DNA of 64,000 nucleotides from Mucilaginibacter straminoryzae (GTDB lineage: Bacteria > Bacteroidota > Bacteroidia > Sphingobacteriales > Sphingobacteriaceae), in contig NZ_JALJEJ010000002.1 in NCBI RefSeq assembly GCF_022953055.1, forward strand, positions 620,001 to 684,000. The letters run 5' to 3'. A model generated the notes under the pieces. That model was not told the origin of the DNA. It searched no databases and worked only from the letters and a program-made list of their open reading frames with translations. Positions 26,595 to 34,447 of this stretch are shown piece by piece (within the stretch, counting starts at the first letter, position 1; every line of letters starts with the position of its first letter). The position numbers and the translations under genes were made by a program.

Positions 26595-27992
26595 TTAATG
26601 TATGGCTGAGCAAGTACTACTTAAATTACCGCTTGATATTACCCAGGGAGTGTTACGACCATTATTGAATTGACCAACAGCACCACAACCGATTATGTAA
26701 TGATTGAGCATCGTAAACTTCGCTGCCAAAAGTTGATCACCCTGACTTAAGGTAAAATTGGTTATTCCATCGGTCCCATCCTGCAAACATGGGTTGTGGG
26801 TATGAACAGTGCCCTTAACAGGTATCCAATATTGATTCATTGAATGAATAATTCCAGGATAATTATAAGCAGGAAAGCCTAGATTGTCTGGATACGTGTA
26901 ATATGCCTGTCCCTGATGAATTGCAAGCCCGCCAAAGCTTCCCCCCGCATAACCAACTTGGGCAACAAACATAAATTTATTATCCATAGTGATCAAACCA
27001 ATTGCCTCAGCCTGGGCCTGTACACTTGAATTCCAAATAGCTTGTGCTCCAGTACAAATGTCTGGATATTCCCCCAAAGGCTTATTGCCGTTAATCCCAT
27101 TCCATAAATTACCCGGAAAAGTATAACCAATATTATCAACTCCTATGGATCCACCGCTGCCTGGTTCGTGATCTCCCGATCCGGTACTTCCACTTCCTGT
27201 GCCTCCACCTCCGGAAGCCCCTCCGGAAGATCCTCCGGAAGATCCTCCGGAAAAACCTGGTCCAAATTCAACGTATTGACATTGCATGTGGTCATATCTC
27301 CATTCGGAGCAATAATTTATATCAGGTATACATACCCTAATGTACCAGTCATAGCAAATTAAGCCACCTCCATCTGTGCGTTTTGTAAGCCCTAAACTAT
27401 TCGCATTTTTTACCTTTCCACTCTGCTGAGTTAAGATTCTACTTTGTGTTGAAACTTCCCGCTCTGTCCCTAAATAAACATCTGCAGTCCACTTCCCATC
27501 TAAATACCTTTTTCCTGTTAAGAAGTTATTGTTCAAGTCAAAGACCAAAACGCTACCAGTAAAATCTTTAAGGGTAAAATTCTCACTATTCACGGGTTTA
27601 TCAGAATTTACTTCAACCCAGAAAGACTGATTGTCACCATATTCATACGTATAAATCAATAGTCTTCTGAAACCGAATTTCGAGATATGATAGATCGCTG
27701 TCCCGGAATCATAAGGTAAAAAAGTTAAAGTAATATTATTATTCTGTCTTTCGACTTTGGCTTTCGACCAGTTTGGAATACCTGGATCACCTCCTGCTTT
27801 TAGTCGAGCGATACTTAAATTGCCAAAGGTTTGAGCATCATGGCTTTTCTTTAATGTAATGTGAATAGAGTCATACCAAAGTTTGGCCTTTTGGATAGTC
27901 TCACTATCAGAAGCGTAGATTTGATTTATGCTATTGTCCCTTTTACAACTGGCAATAATAATTAATATGATGAAGAATAAATGCTTTTTCAT
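26595..27992 (-). CDS. Lipoprotein with Gly/Ser linker and JAMM-like C-terminal domain
   Basis: A 465-residue surface or periplasmic lipoprotein (signal ends IIASC, Cys16). Residues ~20-240 form an unrecognised domain ending in a Cys-rich patch (ICYDWYIRVCIPDINYC). A long Gly/Ser linker follows (~245-285), partly encoded by 12-base tandem repeats. The C-terminal part shows E329-A-I-G-L, H397-T-H399-N-P and S416-Q-G-D419, the order of the JAMM/MPN metalloprotease motif, but with a longer His-to-Ser spacing than canonical. A metal-binding peptidase-like fold is an inference. The gene is AT-richer than its surroundings. Confidence 0.8.
   Translation of the reverse strand: MKKHLFFIILIIIASCKRDNSINQIYASDSETIQKAKLWYDSIHITLKKSHDAQTFGNLSIARLKAGGDPGIPNWSKAKVERQNNNITLTFLPYDSGTAIYHISKFGFRRLLIYTYEYGDNQSFWVEVNSDKPVNSENFTLKDFTGSVLVFDLNNNFLTGKRYLDGKWTADVYLGTEREVSTQSRILTQQSGKVKNANSLGLTKRTDGGGLICYDWYIRVCIPDINYCSEWRYDHMQCQYVEFGPGFSGGSSGGSSGGASGGGGTGSGSTGSGDHEPGSGGSIGVDNIGYTFPGNLWNGINGNKPLGEYPDICTGAQAIWNSSVQAQAEAIGLITMDNKFMFVAQVGYAGGSFGGLAIHQGQAYYTYPDNLGFPAYNYPGIIHSMNQYWIPVKGTVHTHNPCLQDGTDGITNFTLSQGDQLLAAKFTMLNHYIIGCGAVGQFNNGRNTPWVISSGNLSSTCSAIH
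27206..27252. repeat. 12-base tandem repeats encoding the Gly/Ser linker
   Basis: The unit CCTCCGGAAGAT recurs about three times, with degenerate copies beside it, inside the lipoprotein gene. It encodes the Ser-Ser-Gly-Gly linker, whose length may vary between strains by slippage. Confidence 0.65.
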
Positions 27993-28110
27993 TGTGACAG
28001 CAGGTTTGCGCTAAGATAACGAACTACATCAAACACCATATTACCGGTTGATTATCTTAATATAAATTTTCCAGAACCGCCAACTATATCAAACACTTCT
28101 TAACTAACTA

Positions 28111-28132
28111 AAAAGCCCCTTCCGGGGCTTTT
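28111..28132 (-). terminator. galM rho-independent terminator
   Basis: A symmetric hairpin AAAAGCCCC-GGAA-GGGGCTTTTT on the minus strand lies a few bases after the galM stop. Its symmetry could let it act in both directions. Confidence 0.8.
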
Positions 28133-28134
28133 AA

Positions 28135-29319
28135 TTATTTCTTTTCGAACTGGTACATCGTGATGGACTTGTAGGTTTTGCCGGGTTGCAATTCTGTAGA
28201 AGGGAACTGCGGTTTGTTTGGCGAATCCGGGAAATGCTGTGTTTCCAGGCAGAATGCACTGCGGTGCGCATCCGGATGGCCGCCTTTCATCTTGAACGCT
28301 CCTTTCATGAAGTTACCGCTGTAGAACTGGATGCCAGGTTCGGTAGTGAACACTTTCATGATCAAACCGGTCTGGTCGCCAATAACAGTTACCACAGGCA
28401 CAGAGGTATTCGGTTTATTCAGCACAAAGTTATGGTCATAACCCATACCATACTTAATTTGTGTATTGGTAGAATCGTTAATACGTTCGCCAATGCTTAA
28501 AGGCGCCCTAAAATCAAACGGAGTACCTTTAACGCTTTCAATTTTGCCGGTCGGGATCAATTTATCATCAACCGGGGTATAGCTATCTGCATTGATTTGC
28601 AGTACATGTTTCAGGATATCGCCGCTGCCCCAGCCGTTCAGGTTAAAGTAAGCATGGTTCGTAAGGTTCACTACCGTTGGTTTATCTGTGGTAGCTTCGT
28701 ACTCAATCTCCAGGCTATTGTATTTGGTAACAGTATAAGTAACCTTTACATCCAGGTTACCAGGGAAACCTTCTTCCATATCCGGCGAGTGATATTTCAA
28801 GATCAGTTGGTGCTCATTCGGTTGCTCTGCATCCCAAACTTTTACATCAAAGCCGTGTTTACCGCCATGTAAAGTATTGGGGCCATTATTCGCAAAAAGG
28901 GGATAATCTTTCCCATTCAGCTTAAAATGGGCGTTACCGATACGGTTACCATAACGGCCGATCAATGCGCCATAGTAATTGCTTGCAGCTTCTTCGTAAC
29001 CTTTTACACTATCAAATCCGGCAACAACATCAACGGTATCACCTTTCTGATCTTTCACCAGCAGGCTGACGATCCGGCCACCGTAATTGGTGATAGCGGC
29101 CTGCATGCCGTTTTTACCTTTCAGAACAAATAATTTAACTTTTTTACCGTCAACGGTCTGATCAAATCCGGATGAATCCGGCAGCAATTTGCTTGCAGCA
29201 ATACTATCTGTCATTTTAGAATTATTTTTTGCAGTGTTATTACAGGACGACATTACCCCGCCGGCAGCAGCCAGCAAAAACAGGTATTTAAAAGCAGGCT
29301 TAACAAGTTGTTGGTACAT
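28135..29319 (-). CDS. galM: Aldose 1-epimerase (mutarotase), lipoprotein
   Basis: This enzyme interconverts alpha and beta anomers of aldohexoses. Of 394 residues, an N-terminal lipoprotein signal ends VMSSC (Cys26), so the enzyme is exported rather than cytoplasmic as in E. coli. Family motifs are GRYGNRIGNAHF, NGPNTLHGG (catalytic His region), VVNLTNHAYFNL with the second His, and FCLETQHFPDSPN containing the catalytic Glu. No sugar kinase or transporter is next to it. It is transcribed alone and ends at a strong hairpin. Confidence 0.94.
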   Translation of the reverse strand: MYQQLVKPAFKYLFLLAAAGGVMSSCNNTAKNNSKMTDSIAASKLLPDSSGFDQTVDGKKVKLFVLKGKNGMQAAITNYGGRIVSLLVKDQKGDTVDVVAGFDSVKGYEEAASNYYGALIGRYGNRIGNAHFKLNGKDYPLFANNGPNTLHGGKHGFDVKVWDAEQPNEHQLILKYHSPDMEEGFPGNLDVKVTYTVTKYNSLEIEYEATTDKPTVVNLTNHAYFNLNGWGSGDILKHVLQINADSYTPVDDKLIPTGKIESVKGTPFDFRAPLSIGERINDSTNTQIKYGMGYDHNFVLNKPNTSVPVVTVIGDQTGLIMKVFTTEPGIQFYSGNFMKGAFKMKGGHPDAHRSAFCLETQHFPDSPNKPQFPSTELQPGKTYKSITMYQFEKK

Positions 29320-29504
29320 GTTACAAGATGGTTTGGTTATTATTGGTTATTTATCGGCATGCCAATTTACAGTTTTAATTACAATTGGCACCATTATCGC
29401 TCAATGGCAATAAAAAAAACTGTATTTTATACAATTATGTAACACAGATGTTGACGGCTGTGTAAAAAAAACAGCCTGTTAATAAAAACTTCATACGTTG
29501 AAGC

Positions 29505-29512
29505 TACTTTTG
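29505..29512 (+). promoter_or_regulatory. -7 box (TACTTTTG)
   Basis: TACTTTTG lies 9 bases before ATG 29522 and supports that start rather than the upstream non-ATG start at 29498, which would overlap the box. Confidence 0.65.
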
Positions 29513-29521
29513 TACGTTATT

Positions 29522-30439
29522 ATGCCCGGAATGCACAAAACAATTAAAAAACGCAAAATTGCACTCGTTGCAATTGTTACCACGATGTTTTTTGCCGCTT
29601 ATGCGCATCACCGTTTTGGCTCCAAACCTACGGGAACTGGCCATCTGTCAGACAGAGAACTTGACGAAATCTCCGGTATTGCGGCATCAGCCGTTAATCC
29701 CGATATCTTCTATGTACATAATGATAGCGGCGACAGCAGTCGTTTTTTTGCCATAGACGCGCAGGGCAACCTGAAAGAAACTTTCCGCTTTAAAGGAAAC
29801 GAAGCAGGCCCATTGGGCGTAACGGATTGCGAGGATGTTGCCGTAGGCCCCGGACCGGTTAAAAACAAAAGTTATATCTACCTGGGTGATATCGGCGATA
29901 ACAACAGTTCGAGAAAGCACCTAACTGTATACAGGTTTGCAGAACCTAAAGTTGAAAACGGAAAAACAACGGCTACCATTGCCGCTTCGAAATTATTTGT
30001 CAAGTATCCGGATGGTGCGCATGATGCGGAAACATTAATGGCCGACCCTTCTGATAAGCTATTGTACATCGTCACCAAACGCGAAGACTCCGTAGGCGTT
30101 TACAGCACGCCTTTAGTTTTTAAAGACGGCGATACCGTTACCTTAAAGAAAAATTGCCGCTTGCATTTTCAAGGGTTTAAATTACTGAAGTGGATTACCG
30201 CAGGAGACATCTCTGCGGATGGCAGCCAGATCTTATTAAAGAGCTATTCTAAAGTATATTACTGGAAACGTACACCAGGCATACCGGTTTGGAAGACCAT
30301 GCAGAATAAGCCCGCCGAGCTTAATTACGAACAGGAAAAGCAAGGTGAAGCCATCGGTTTTACCCGCGATGGTAAATACTATTACACCACCAGCGAAGGT
30401 GTTTATGCGCCCATCTACCGCTATTCCATTTCAAATTGA
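29522..30439 (+). CDS. Membrane-anchored beta-propeller-like protein
   Basis: A 305-residue protein. An N-terminal Lys-rich stretch is followed by one hydrophobic segment (IALVAIVTTMFFAAYA), so it is exported or anchored. The rest has repeated blade-like units: ISGIAASAVNPDIFYVHND, FAIDAQGNLKETF, DCEDVAVGPG, YIYLGDIGDN, LLYIVTKRED, ITAGDISADGSQILL, AIGFTRDGKYYYTTSEG. These resemble SMP-30/NHL-type propellers, and the Asp/Glu-rich loops could bind calcium. Substrate unknown. It is divergent from galM. Confidence 0.82.
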   Translation: MPGMHKTIKKRKIALVAIVTTMFFAAYAHHRFGSKPTGTGHLSDRELDEISGIAASAVNPDIFYVHNDSGDSSRFFAIDAQGNLKETFRFKGNEAGPLGVTDCEDVAVGPGPVKNKSYIYLGDIGDNNSSRKHLTVYRFAEPKVENGKTTATIAASKLFVKYPDGAHDAETLMADPSDKLLYIVTKREDSVGVYSTPLVFKDGDTVTLKKNCRLHFQGFKLLKWITAGDISADGSQILLKSYSKVYYWKRTPGIPVWKTMQNKPAELNYEQEKQGEAIGFTRDGKYYYTTSEGVYAPIYRYSISN

Positions 30440-30560
30440 TCCGACCTTACAGAAGTGTTGACTGAAGATATATAAACGTCTATTCGCGATCTTATAATTA
30501 ACATTTGCTTTACAGCTTCTTTTCATTAAAACCCATATCTTTAGAGATACGTTCATAACA

Positions 30561-30917
30561 ATGAAAAAGAAATTATTAAGCACAACACTTATGCTTTGCC
30601 TGCTGGCACTGGGTGCCCTGGCCGTAGTTGCAGATCTGACAGGCAAATGGACCGGCCAGGTAAACTACGGCGGACAGCCCGTAGAACTTACTTATAACTT
30701 TAAGGTTGATGGTGAAAAACTCGGCGGCACGGTAGAATCGTCATACGGCCCGTCTGACATCAGCAACGGAAAAATCCAGGGGACTGATTTTAGCTTTGTT
30801 ACTTCTGTACAAGGCATGGAAATTCCGCAAAGCGGAAAGTTTTATGGTGATTCTGTAGCGATTGACATCGACGTTAACGGACAGAAGCTGCACACCACCC
30901 TTACCCGGGCGAAATAA
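30561..30917 (+). CDS. Small secreted beta-barrel-like protein
   Basis: A 118-residue protein with a signal peptide (MKKKLLSTTLMLCLLALGAL). The mature part is all beta: GKWTGQVNYGGQPVELTYNF, then DGEKLGGTVESSYG, DISNGKIQGTDFSF, IDIDVNGQKLHTTL. This is a recurrent small-protein family in Bacteroidota with a lipocalin-like or jellyroll look and no known function. Unlike six other secreted proteins in the window, the likely mature residue is not Gln. A terminator follows at 30939-30969. A TATCTTTA box about 18 bases before ATG may be its promoter. Confidence 0.8.
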   Translation: MKKKLLSTTLMLCLLALGALAVVADLTGKWTGQVNYGGQPVELTYNFKVDGEKLGGTVESSYGPSDISNGKIQGTDFSFVTSVQGMEIPQSGKFYGDSVAIDIDVNGQKLHTTLTRAK

Positions 30918-30938
30918 GACCTATAAAAGGCTACGATG

Positions 30939-30969
30939 AAGGCAGAAGTACTACGCTTCTGCCTTTTTT
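30939..30969 (+). terminator. Rho-independent terminator
   Basis: A 10-bp perfect stem (AAGGCAGAAG / CTTCTGCCTT) with a 7-base loop and a trailing T run. It shows that the DsbA-family gene must start after this point. Confidence 0.88.
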
Positions 30970-31043
30970 ATTGCTGTAAATTTACCTGCCCGTTACAGCT
31001 TCAACCCCAACTGCTGTTTATTTTTGTACTAAATACAAATAGA

Positions 31044-31730
31044 ATGAAAGTTGAAATATGGTCTGACGTGGCATGCCCTTTTTGCTACATCGGTAAAAGA
31101 AGATTTGAAGAGGGGTTAGCAGCATTTGCAAACCACAACGATATAGAAATAGAATGGAAGAGCTTCCAGCTGAACCCGACTTTAAAAACAGATACCACCA
31201 TTAGCATACACCAGCACCTGGCAGAAGTGAAAGGCTGGCAGGAAAGCTATGCGAAACAATTAGCAGGGCAGGTAACAGATATGGCCGCAGAATGCGGGTT
31301 GGACTATTTTATGGATAATATTGTGGTAGCTAATACTTTTAATGCCCATCAATTTATTCAGTTTGCTAAAAGCCAAAACAAAGGCGATGCTGCAGAAGAA
31401 GCGCTGTTTAAGGCGTACTTTACGCTTGGTAAAAACATTGATGATCAAGAAACCTTGCTGGATATCGCCAGAGACCTCGATCTGGACGCCCAGGCCTTTG
31501 AGCAGCAATTAAGCGAAGGCGGACTGAAAGACAAAGTTCACGCCGATCTGCGCGAGGCTGACGAATTGGGAATTCACGCAGTGCCTTTTGTTGTATTAGA
31601 CCGTAAATATGCCGTTTCCGGTGCGCAACCGGCAGCCGTGTTTACCGAGGCATTACAGCAGGCCTATGCCAACCAATTAGTCAATATTGGTAATGGCGAC
31701 AGCTGTGATATCGAATCAGGAAATTGCTAA
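31044..31730 (+). CDS. DsbA-family oxidoreductase (FrnE-like)
   Basis: A 228-residue thioredoxin-fold protein without a signal peptide. The active site is C-P-F-C in SDVACPFCYIGKRRFE (residues ~11-14), followed by the helical insertion and HAVPFVVLDRKYAVSGAQP with the cis-Pro loop; this is the FrnE/2-hydroxychromene isomerase-like DsbA branch, cytoplasmic. A pair of cysteines sits at the C-terminus (DSCDIESGNC). The frame is open upstream to 30936 but that part overlaps a terminator, so ATG 31044 is chosen. A TATTTTTG box lies at 31019-31026. Confidence 0.92.
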   Translation: MKVEIWSDVACPFCYIGKRRFEEGLAAFANHNDIEIEWKSFQLNPTLKTDTTISIHQHLAEVKGWQESYAKQLAGQVTDMAAECGLDYFMDNIVVANTFNAHQFIQFAKSQNKGDAAEEALFKAYFTLGKNIDDQETLLDIARDLDLDAQAFEQQLSEGGLKDKVHADLREADELGIHAVPFVVLDRKYAVSGAQPAAVFTEALQQAYANQLVNIGNGDSCDIESGNC

Positions 31731-31744
31731 ATACACTTATTTAC

Positions 31745-31770
31745 AAGCCCCGCTCTTTGGAGCGGGGCTT
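31745..31770. repeat. Perfect inverted repeat
   Basis: AAGCCCCGCTC and its exact complement surround a 4-base loop, 15 bases after the DsbA-family gene. No T run follows directly, so it may be a weak or bidirectional terminator. Confidence 0.6.
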
Positions 31771-31794
31771 GGAGGCAATCGTTTTTAATAATCT

Positions 31795-31938
31795 TTACAG
31801 TACCGGATTAGCCGCATATTCGGCCCATAATTCATCCAGCGATTTACCGGTTTGTTGCTGCCATACGTCACTGGTATAGGTATGTTCCCGCATTGATAGA
31901 TGCAGTTTTTTCATACGCGCAAAATACAGGCTTAACAT
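31795..31938 (-). pseudogene. Remnant of a basic secretory protein (BSP) family gene
   Basis: A 47-codon minus-strand frame whose last ~32 residues (MREHTYTSDVWQQQ, TGKSLDELWAEYAANPVL) read like the C-terminus of plant/bacterial basic secretory protein family proteins (TGK-x-x-DELW-x-EY). The catalytic HExxH part is missing: upstream is an in-frame stop and then the promoter of the M20 gene. It is most likely a decayed 3' end. A small intact protein is possible but less likely. Confidence 0.6.
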
Positions 31939-31957
31939 AACTTTTTAAAAATAACCT

Positions 31958-31965
31958 TAACTTTG
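31958..31965 (+). promoter_or_regulatory. -7 box (TAACTTTG) of the M20 hydrolase gene
   Basis: TAACTTTG lies 32 bases before ATG 31998, so this transcript has a short leader, unlike the leaderless genes. Confidence 0.55.
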
Positions 31966-31997
31966 CACCTTCATTCGGAAGTTTTTTCCGCCCGTTT

Positions 31998-33062
31998 ATG
32001 ATCAATACAGATACCCTTTTTCAGGAAGCGGTTCAACTGCTTCGTCACCTGATAGCTACTCCTTCCTTCAGTAAAGAAGAAAATCTTACCGCTAATATTG
32101 TTAATGCCTATCTGGAACAGCATGGCGTTACCACGCACCGTAAAATGAACAATGTGTGGGCGTGGAACAAATATTTTGATCCGGCGAAGCCTACCATTCT
32201 GCTTAATTCGCACCACGATACGGTAAAGCCTAATTCTGGCTATACCCGCGACCCTTTCGAGGCTAAAATTGAAGATGGAAAACTTTACGGGTTGGGCAGT
32301 AATGATGCGGGTGGCTGTTTAGTATCACTGATTGCCACCTTCCTGCATTTCTACGAAAAGCAGGGCTTGAAATATAATTTCTGTTTGGCTGCTACCGCAG
32401 AGGAAGAAATTTCTGGCGTTAACGGGTTGGAACTGATCATCCCAGAACTGGGCAAACTGGAGTTTGGCATTGTGGGTGAGCCTACCCTGATGCAATTGGC
32501 CATTGCCGAACGCGGACTAATGGTACTGGATTGTACCGCGCACGGTAAAGCAGGCCACGCCGCACGTGAAGAAGGTGAGAATGCCATTTATAAGGCTATT
32601 CAAGATATCGAATGGTTCCGCACCTACCGTTTCCCAAAAGAATCTGAAGTATTCGGACCGATAAAAATGTCTGTTACCATTATCAATGCAGGCTCTCAGC
32701 ACAATGTCGTGCCCGCATTGTGTACCTACACGGTTGACGTCCGTGTTACCGATGCTTACCGGAATGAGGAAGTACTGGAAATAATCCGCGAGCATGTACA
32801 AAGCGAGGTGAAGCCACGCTCGATCAGGTTAAAGCCTTCATCTATCGATAAAGAGCACCCGATTGTGCAAGCAGGAATTGCTTTAGGACGAACTACCTAT
32901 GGCTCACCGACAACGTCAGACCAGTCGCTGCTGGATATACCTTCACTTAAAATTGGCCCCGGCGATTCGGCACGGTCACACACTGCGGACGAGTTTGTTT
33001 ATGTGGACGAGATCAGGGAAGGGATTGAGCTTTATATTAAAATGCTGGAAAGTATCAACTGA
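31998..33062 (+). CDS. argE: M20 metallo-hydrolase, probable ArgE-type deacylase
   Basis: A di-zinc amidohydrolase of 354 residues. The metal ligands are in LNSHHDTVKP (His73 of the S-H-H-D-T-V motif), GSNDAGG (Asp103) and ATAEEEISG (Glu135/136); the dimerisation lid is at ~170-285. In Bacteroidota this family deacylates N-acyl-citrulline or N-acetyl-ornithine in arginine biosynthesis. An argininosuccinate lyase gene 6 kb away fits that role, but other M20 substrates cannot be excluded. It overlaps the next gene by one base (TGATG), so the two are translationally coupled. Confidence 0.88.
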   Translation: MINTDTLFQEAVQLLRHLIATPSFSKEENLTANIVNAYLEQHGVTTHRKMNNVWAWNKYFDPAKPTILLNSHHDTVKPNSGYTRDPFEAKIEDGKLYGLGSNDAGGCLVSLIATFLHFYEKQGLKYNFCLAATAEEEISGVNGLELIIPELGKLEFGIVGEPTLMQLAIAERGLMVLDCTAHGKAGHAAREEGENAIYKAIQDIEWFRTYRFPKESEVFGPIKMSVTIINAGSQHNVVPALCTYTVDVRVTDAYRNEEVLEIIREHVQSEVKPRSIRLKPSSIDKEHPIVQAGIALGRTTYGSPTTSDQSLLDIPSLKIGPGDSARSHTADEFVYVDEIREGIELYIKMLESIN

Positions 33063-33652
33063 TGACTGCCAATCTTTCACCGGTACTCTCAAATGCAAAA
33101 GTGGTTTTAAGACCGCTTGAATTAGCGGACGCCGGTGAATTACTAAAGATTGCGCAGGACGAGGACAACTGGAAGTACGGCAATATCAATTTTTCGAAGG
33201 AAGAAAGCCTCCAAGCCTATTTATCCGCGGCTATTGCAGATCGTGATAAGGGAACTGCAGCCGTTTGGACAATTGTAGATCCAATTACGAATAAGATTGC
33301 GGGCAGCACACGCCTGGCCGAAATAGATTTTCATAATAGCCGTGCGCAAATCGGCTGGACCTGGATCAACAAGGACGTTCGTGGAACGGGTTTGAACAAG
33401 GCCATGAAGTACGAGATACTAAAATATGGCTTTGAAACCCTGGGACTTCACCGTATCGAACTAAAAGCCGACGAGCGAAACTTGCGATCAAGGAATGCCA
33501 TATTAGGCATAGGCGCAAAGTTCGAAGGTATTTTGCGAGAACACATGAAGTTACACGATGGCTTTATGCGCAGTTCTGCGTATTACAGCATTTTACAAAG
33601 CGAATGGGCAGAAGTGAAAGCCATGCTGGAAGCAAAGCTTTCCTTTATTTAA
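33062..33652 (+). CDS. GNAT acetyltransferase (RimJ/RimL-like)
   Basis: A 196-residue acetyl-CoA-dependent N-acetyltransferase. The fold markers are VLRPLELADAGELLKIA at the start, GSTRLAEIDFHNSRAQIGWT in the core and RGTGLNKAMKYEILKYGF as the acetyl-CoA loop, ending with LKADERNLRSRNAILGIG, typical of the RimL/SpeG-like branch. The acceptor is unknown. Its ATG overlaps the M20 stop by one base. Its own stop overlaps the convergent fpg-like gene by 8 bases. Confidence 0.9.
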   Translation: MTANLSPVLSNAKVVLRPLELADAGELLKIAQDEDNWKYGNINFSKEESLQAYLSAAIADRDKGTAAVWTIVDPITNKIAGSTRLAEIDFHNSRAQIGWTWINKDVRGTGLNKAMKYEILKYGFETLGLHRIELKADERNLRSRNAILGIGAKFEGILREHMKLHDGFMRSSAYYSILQSEWAEVKAMLEAKLSFI

Positions 33653-34412
33653 ACAACTCCTGGCTTTCGGTATAATAAGTCTTCCTTGATCCTTCTTTAA
33701 CCAGTATCGGCTCGCCTTTGGGTGTTGCCTTTTTACGGGTATGAACCTTCAGAAAGTCGCGCACTTCACCACTGATGATATCCGGCTCTGCTTTCAGGAT
33801 CTCTTTTTCAGCATCGGTCAATACCTTTCTGATAGATTTTGAAAGGGCTTCTACCTTTTCCTCGGGTATTTTGTTAGAAGCCGAGAACGGCGAGATACCG
33901 GCATCGTACAGTATTTCATCTGCATAGGCATTGCCTATCCCACCAATGATTTTCTGATCGAGCAATACATCTTTAATTGCTTTTCGTGTACCGCTTAATT
34001 CTTCTTTCAGCCAATGTGCTGTTACCGTTTCAGCAAGGGCATCGGGGGCTTCTTTATCTTCCGGGTCAAGCGCCAGTTTGGCCGCCTTTTGCGGGTCGGT
34101 AAGCACCAGCGTAGTGCCATCTTCAAACTGCAGTTCGCAGATGGTATATTTCTGGGTGTTGGCGCCTTCCAGCAGGTGCAACTGCCCGCGCAGCATCAGG
34201 TGCATAGCAAGGGTGTTATGCCCGAACTTAAAATACAACTCCTTGCCGTGGCGGTAAACGTCCGTCAGTTCGTGATTATGTACGGCCTGCACTATGGCCT
34301 CAGGCCCGGTGTTGATCTTATCGGTATTCAGCACCAGCGTATGCAACTTCTTTCCGCCGAGTTTCTTCTTCAGGTTTCGGGCAAATACTTGCAGGTCGGG
34401 TAGTTCGGGCAT
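33645..34412 (-). CDS. Formamidopyrimidine-DNA glycosylase family protein, zincless finger
   Basis: A base-excision-repair glycosylase/AP-lyase of the Fpg/Nei family, 255 residues. The catalytic N-terminus is M-P-E-L-P-D (Pro2 nucleophile, Glu3), the conserved Lys is in YRHGKELYFKF, and the helix-two-turn-helix is GGIGNAYADEILYDAGISP. The C-terminal finger (KVHTRKKATPKGEPI ... SRKTYYTESQ) keeps the beta-hairpin and the Arg but has none of the four zinc cysteines; the protein has just one Cys in all. It resembles the 'zincless finger' of plant Fpg and NEIL1. Whether it prefers 8-oxoG or oxidised pyrimidines is unknown. Confidence 0.93.
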   Translation of the reverse strand: MPELPDLQVFARNLKKKLGGKKLHTLVLNTDKINTGPEAIVQAVHNHELTDVYRHGKELYFKFGHNTLAMHLMLRGQLHLLEGANTQKYTICELQFEDGTTLVLTDPQKAAKLALDPEDKEAPDALAETVTAHWLKEELSGTRKAIKDVLLDQKIIGGIGNAYADEILYDAGISPFSASNKIPEEKVEALSKSIRKVLTDAEKEILKAEPDIISGEVRDFLKVHTRKKATPKGEPILVKEGSRKTYYTESQELFK

Positions 34413-34447
34413 AAACTTAAATTTTCAAATACAACAACAAAGTATTG

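Noticed and set aside
30936..31043. N-terminal extension of the DsbA-family protein
   Set aside because: It overlaps the terminator at 30939-30969, and the domain begins at 31044.
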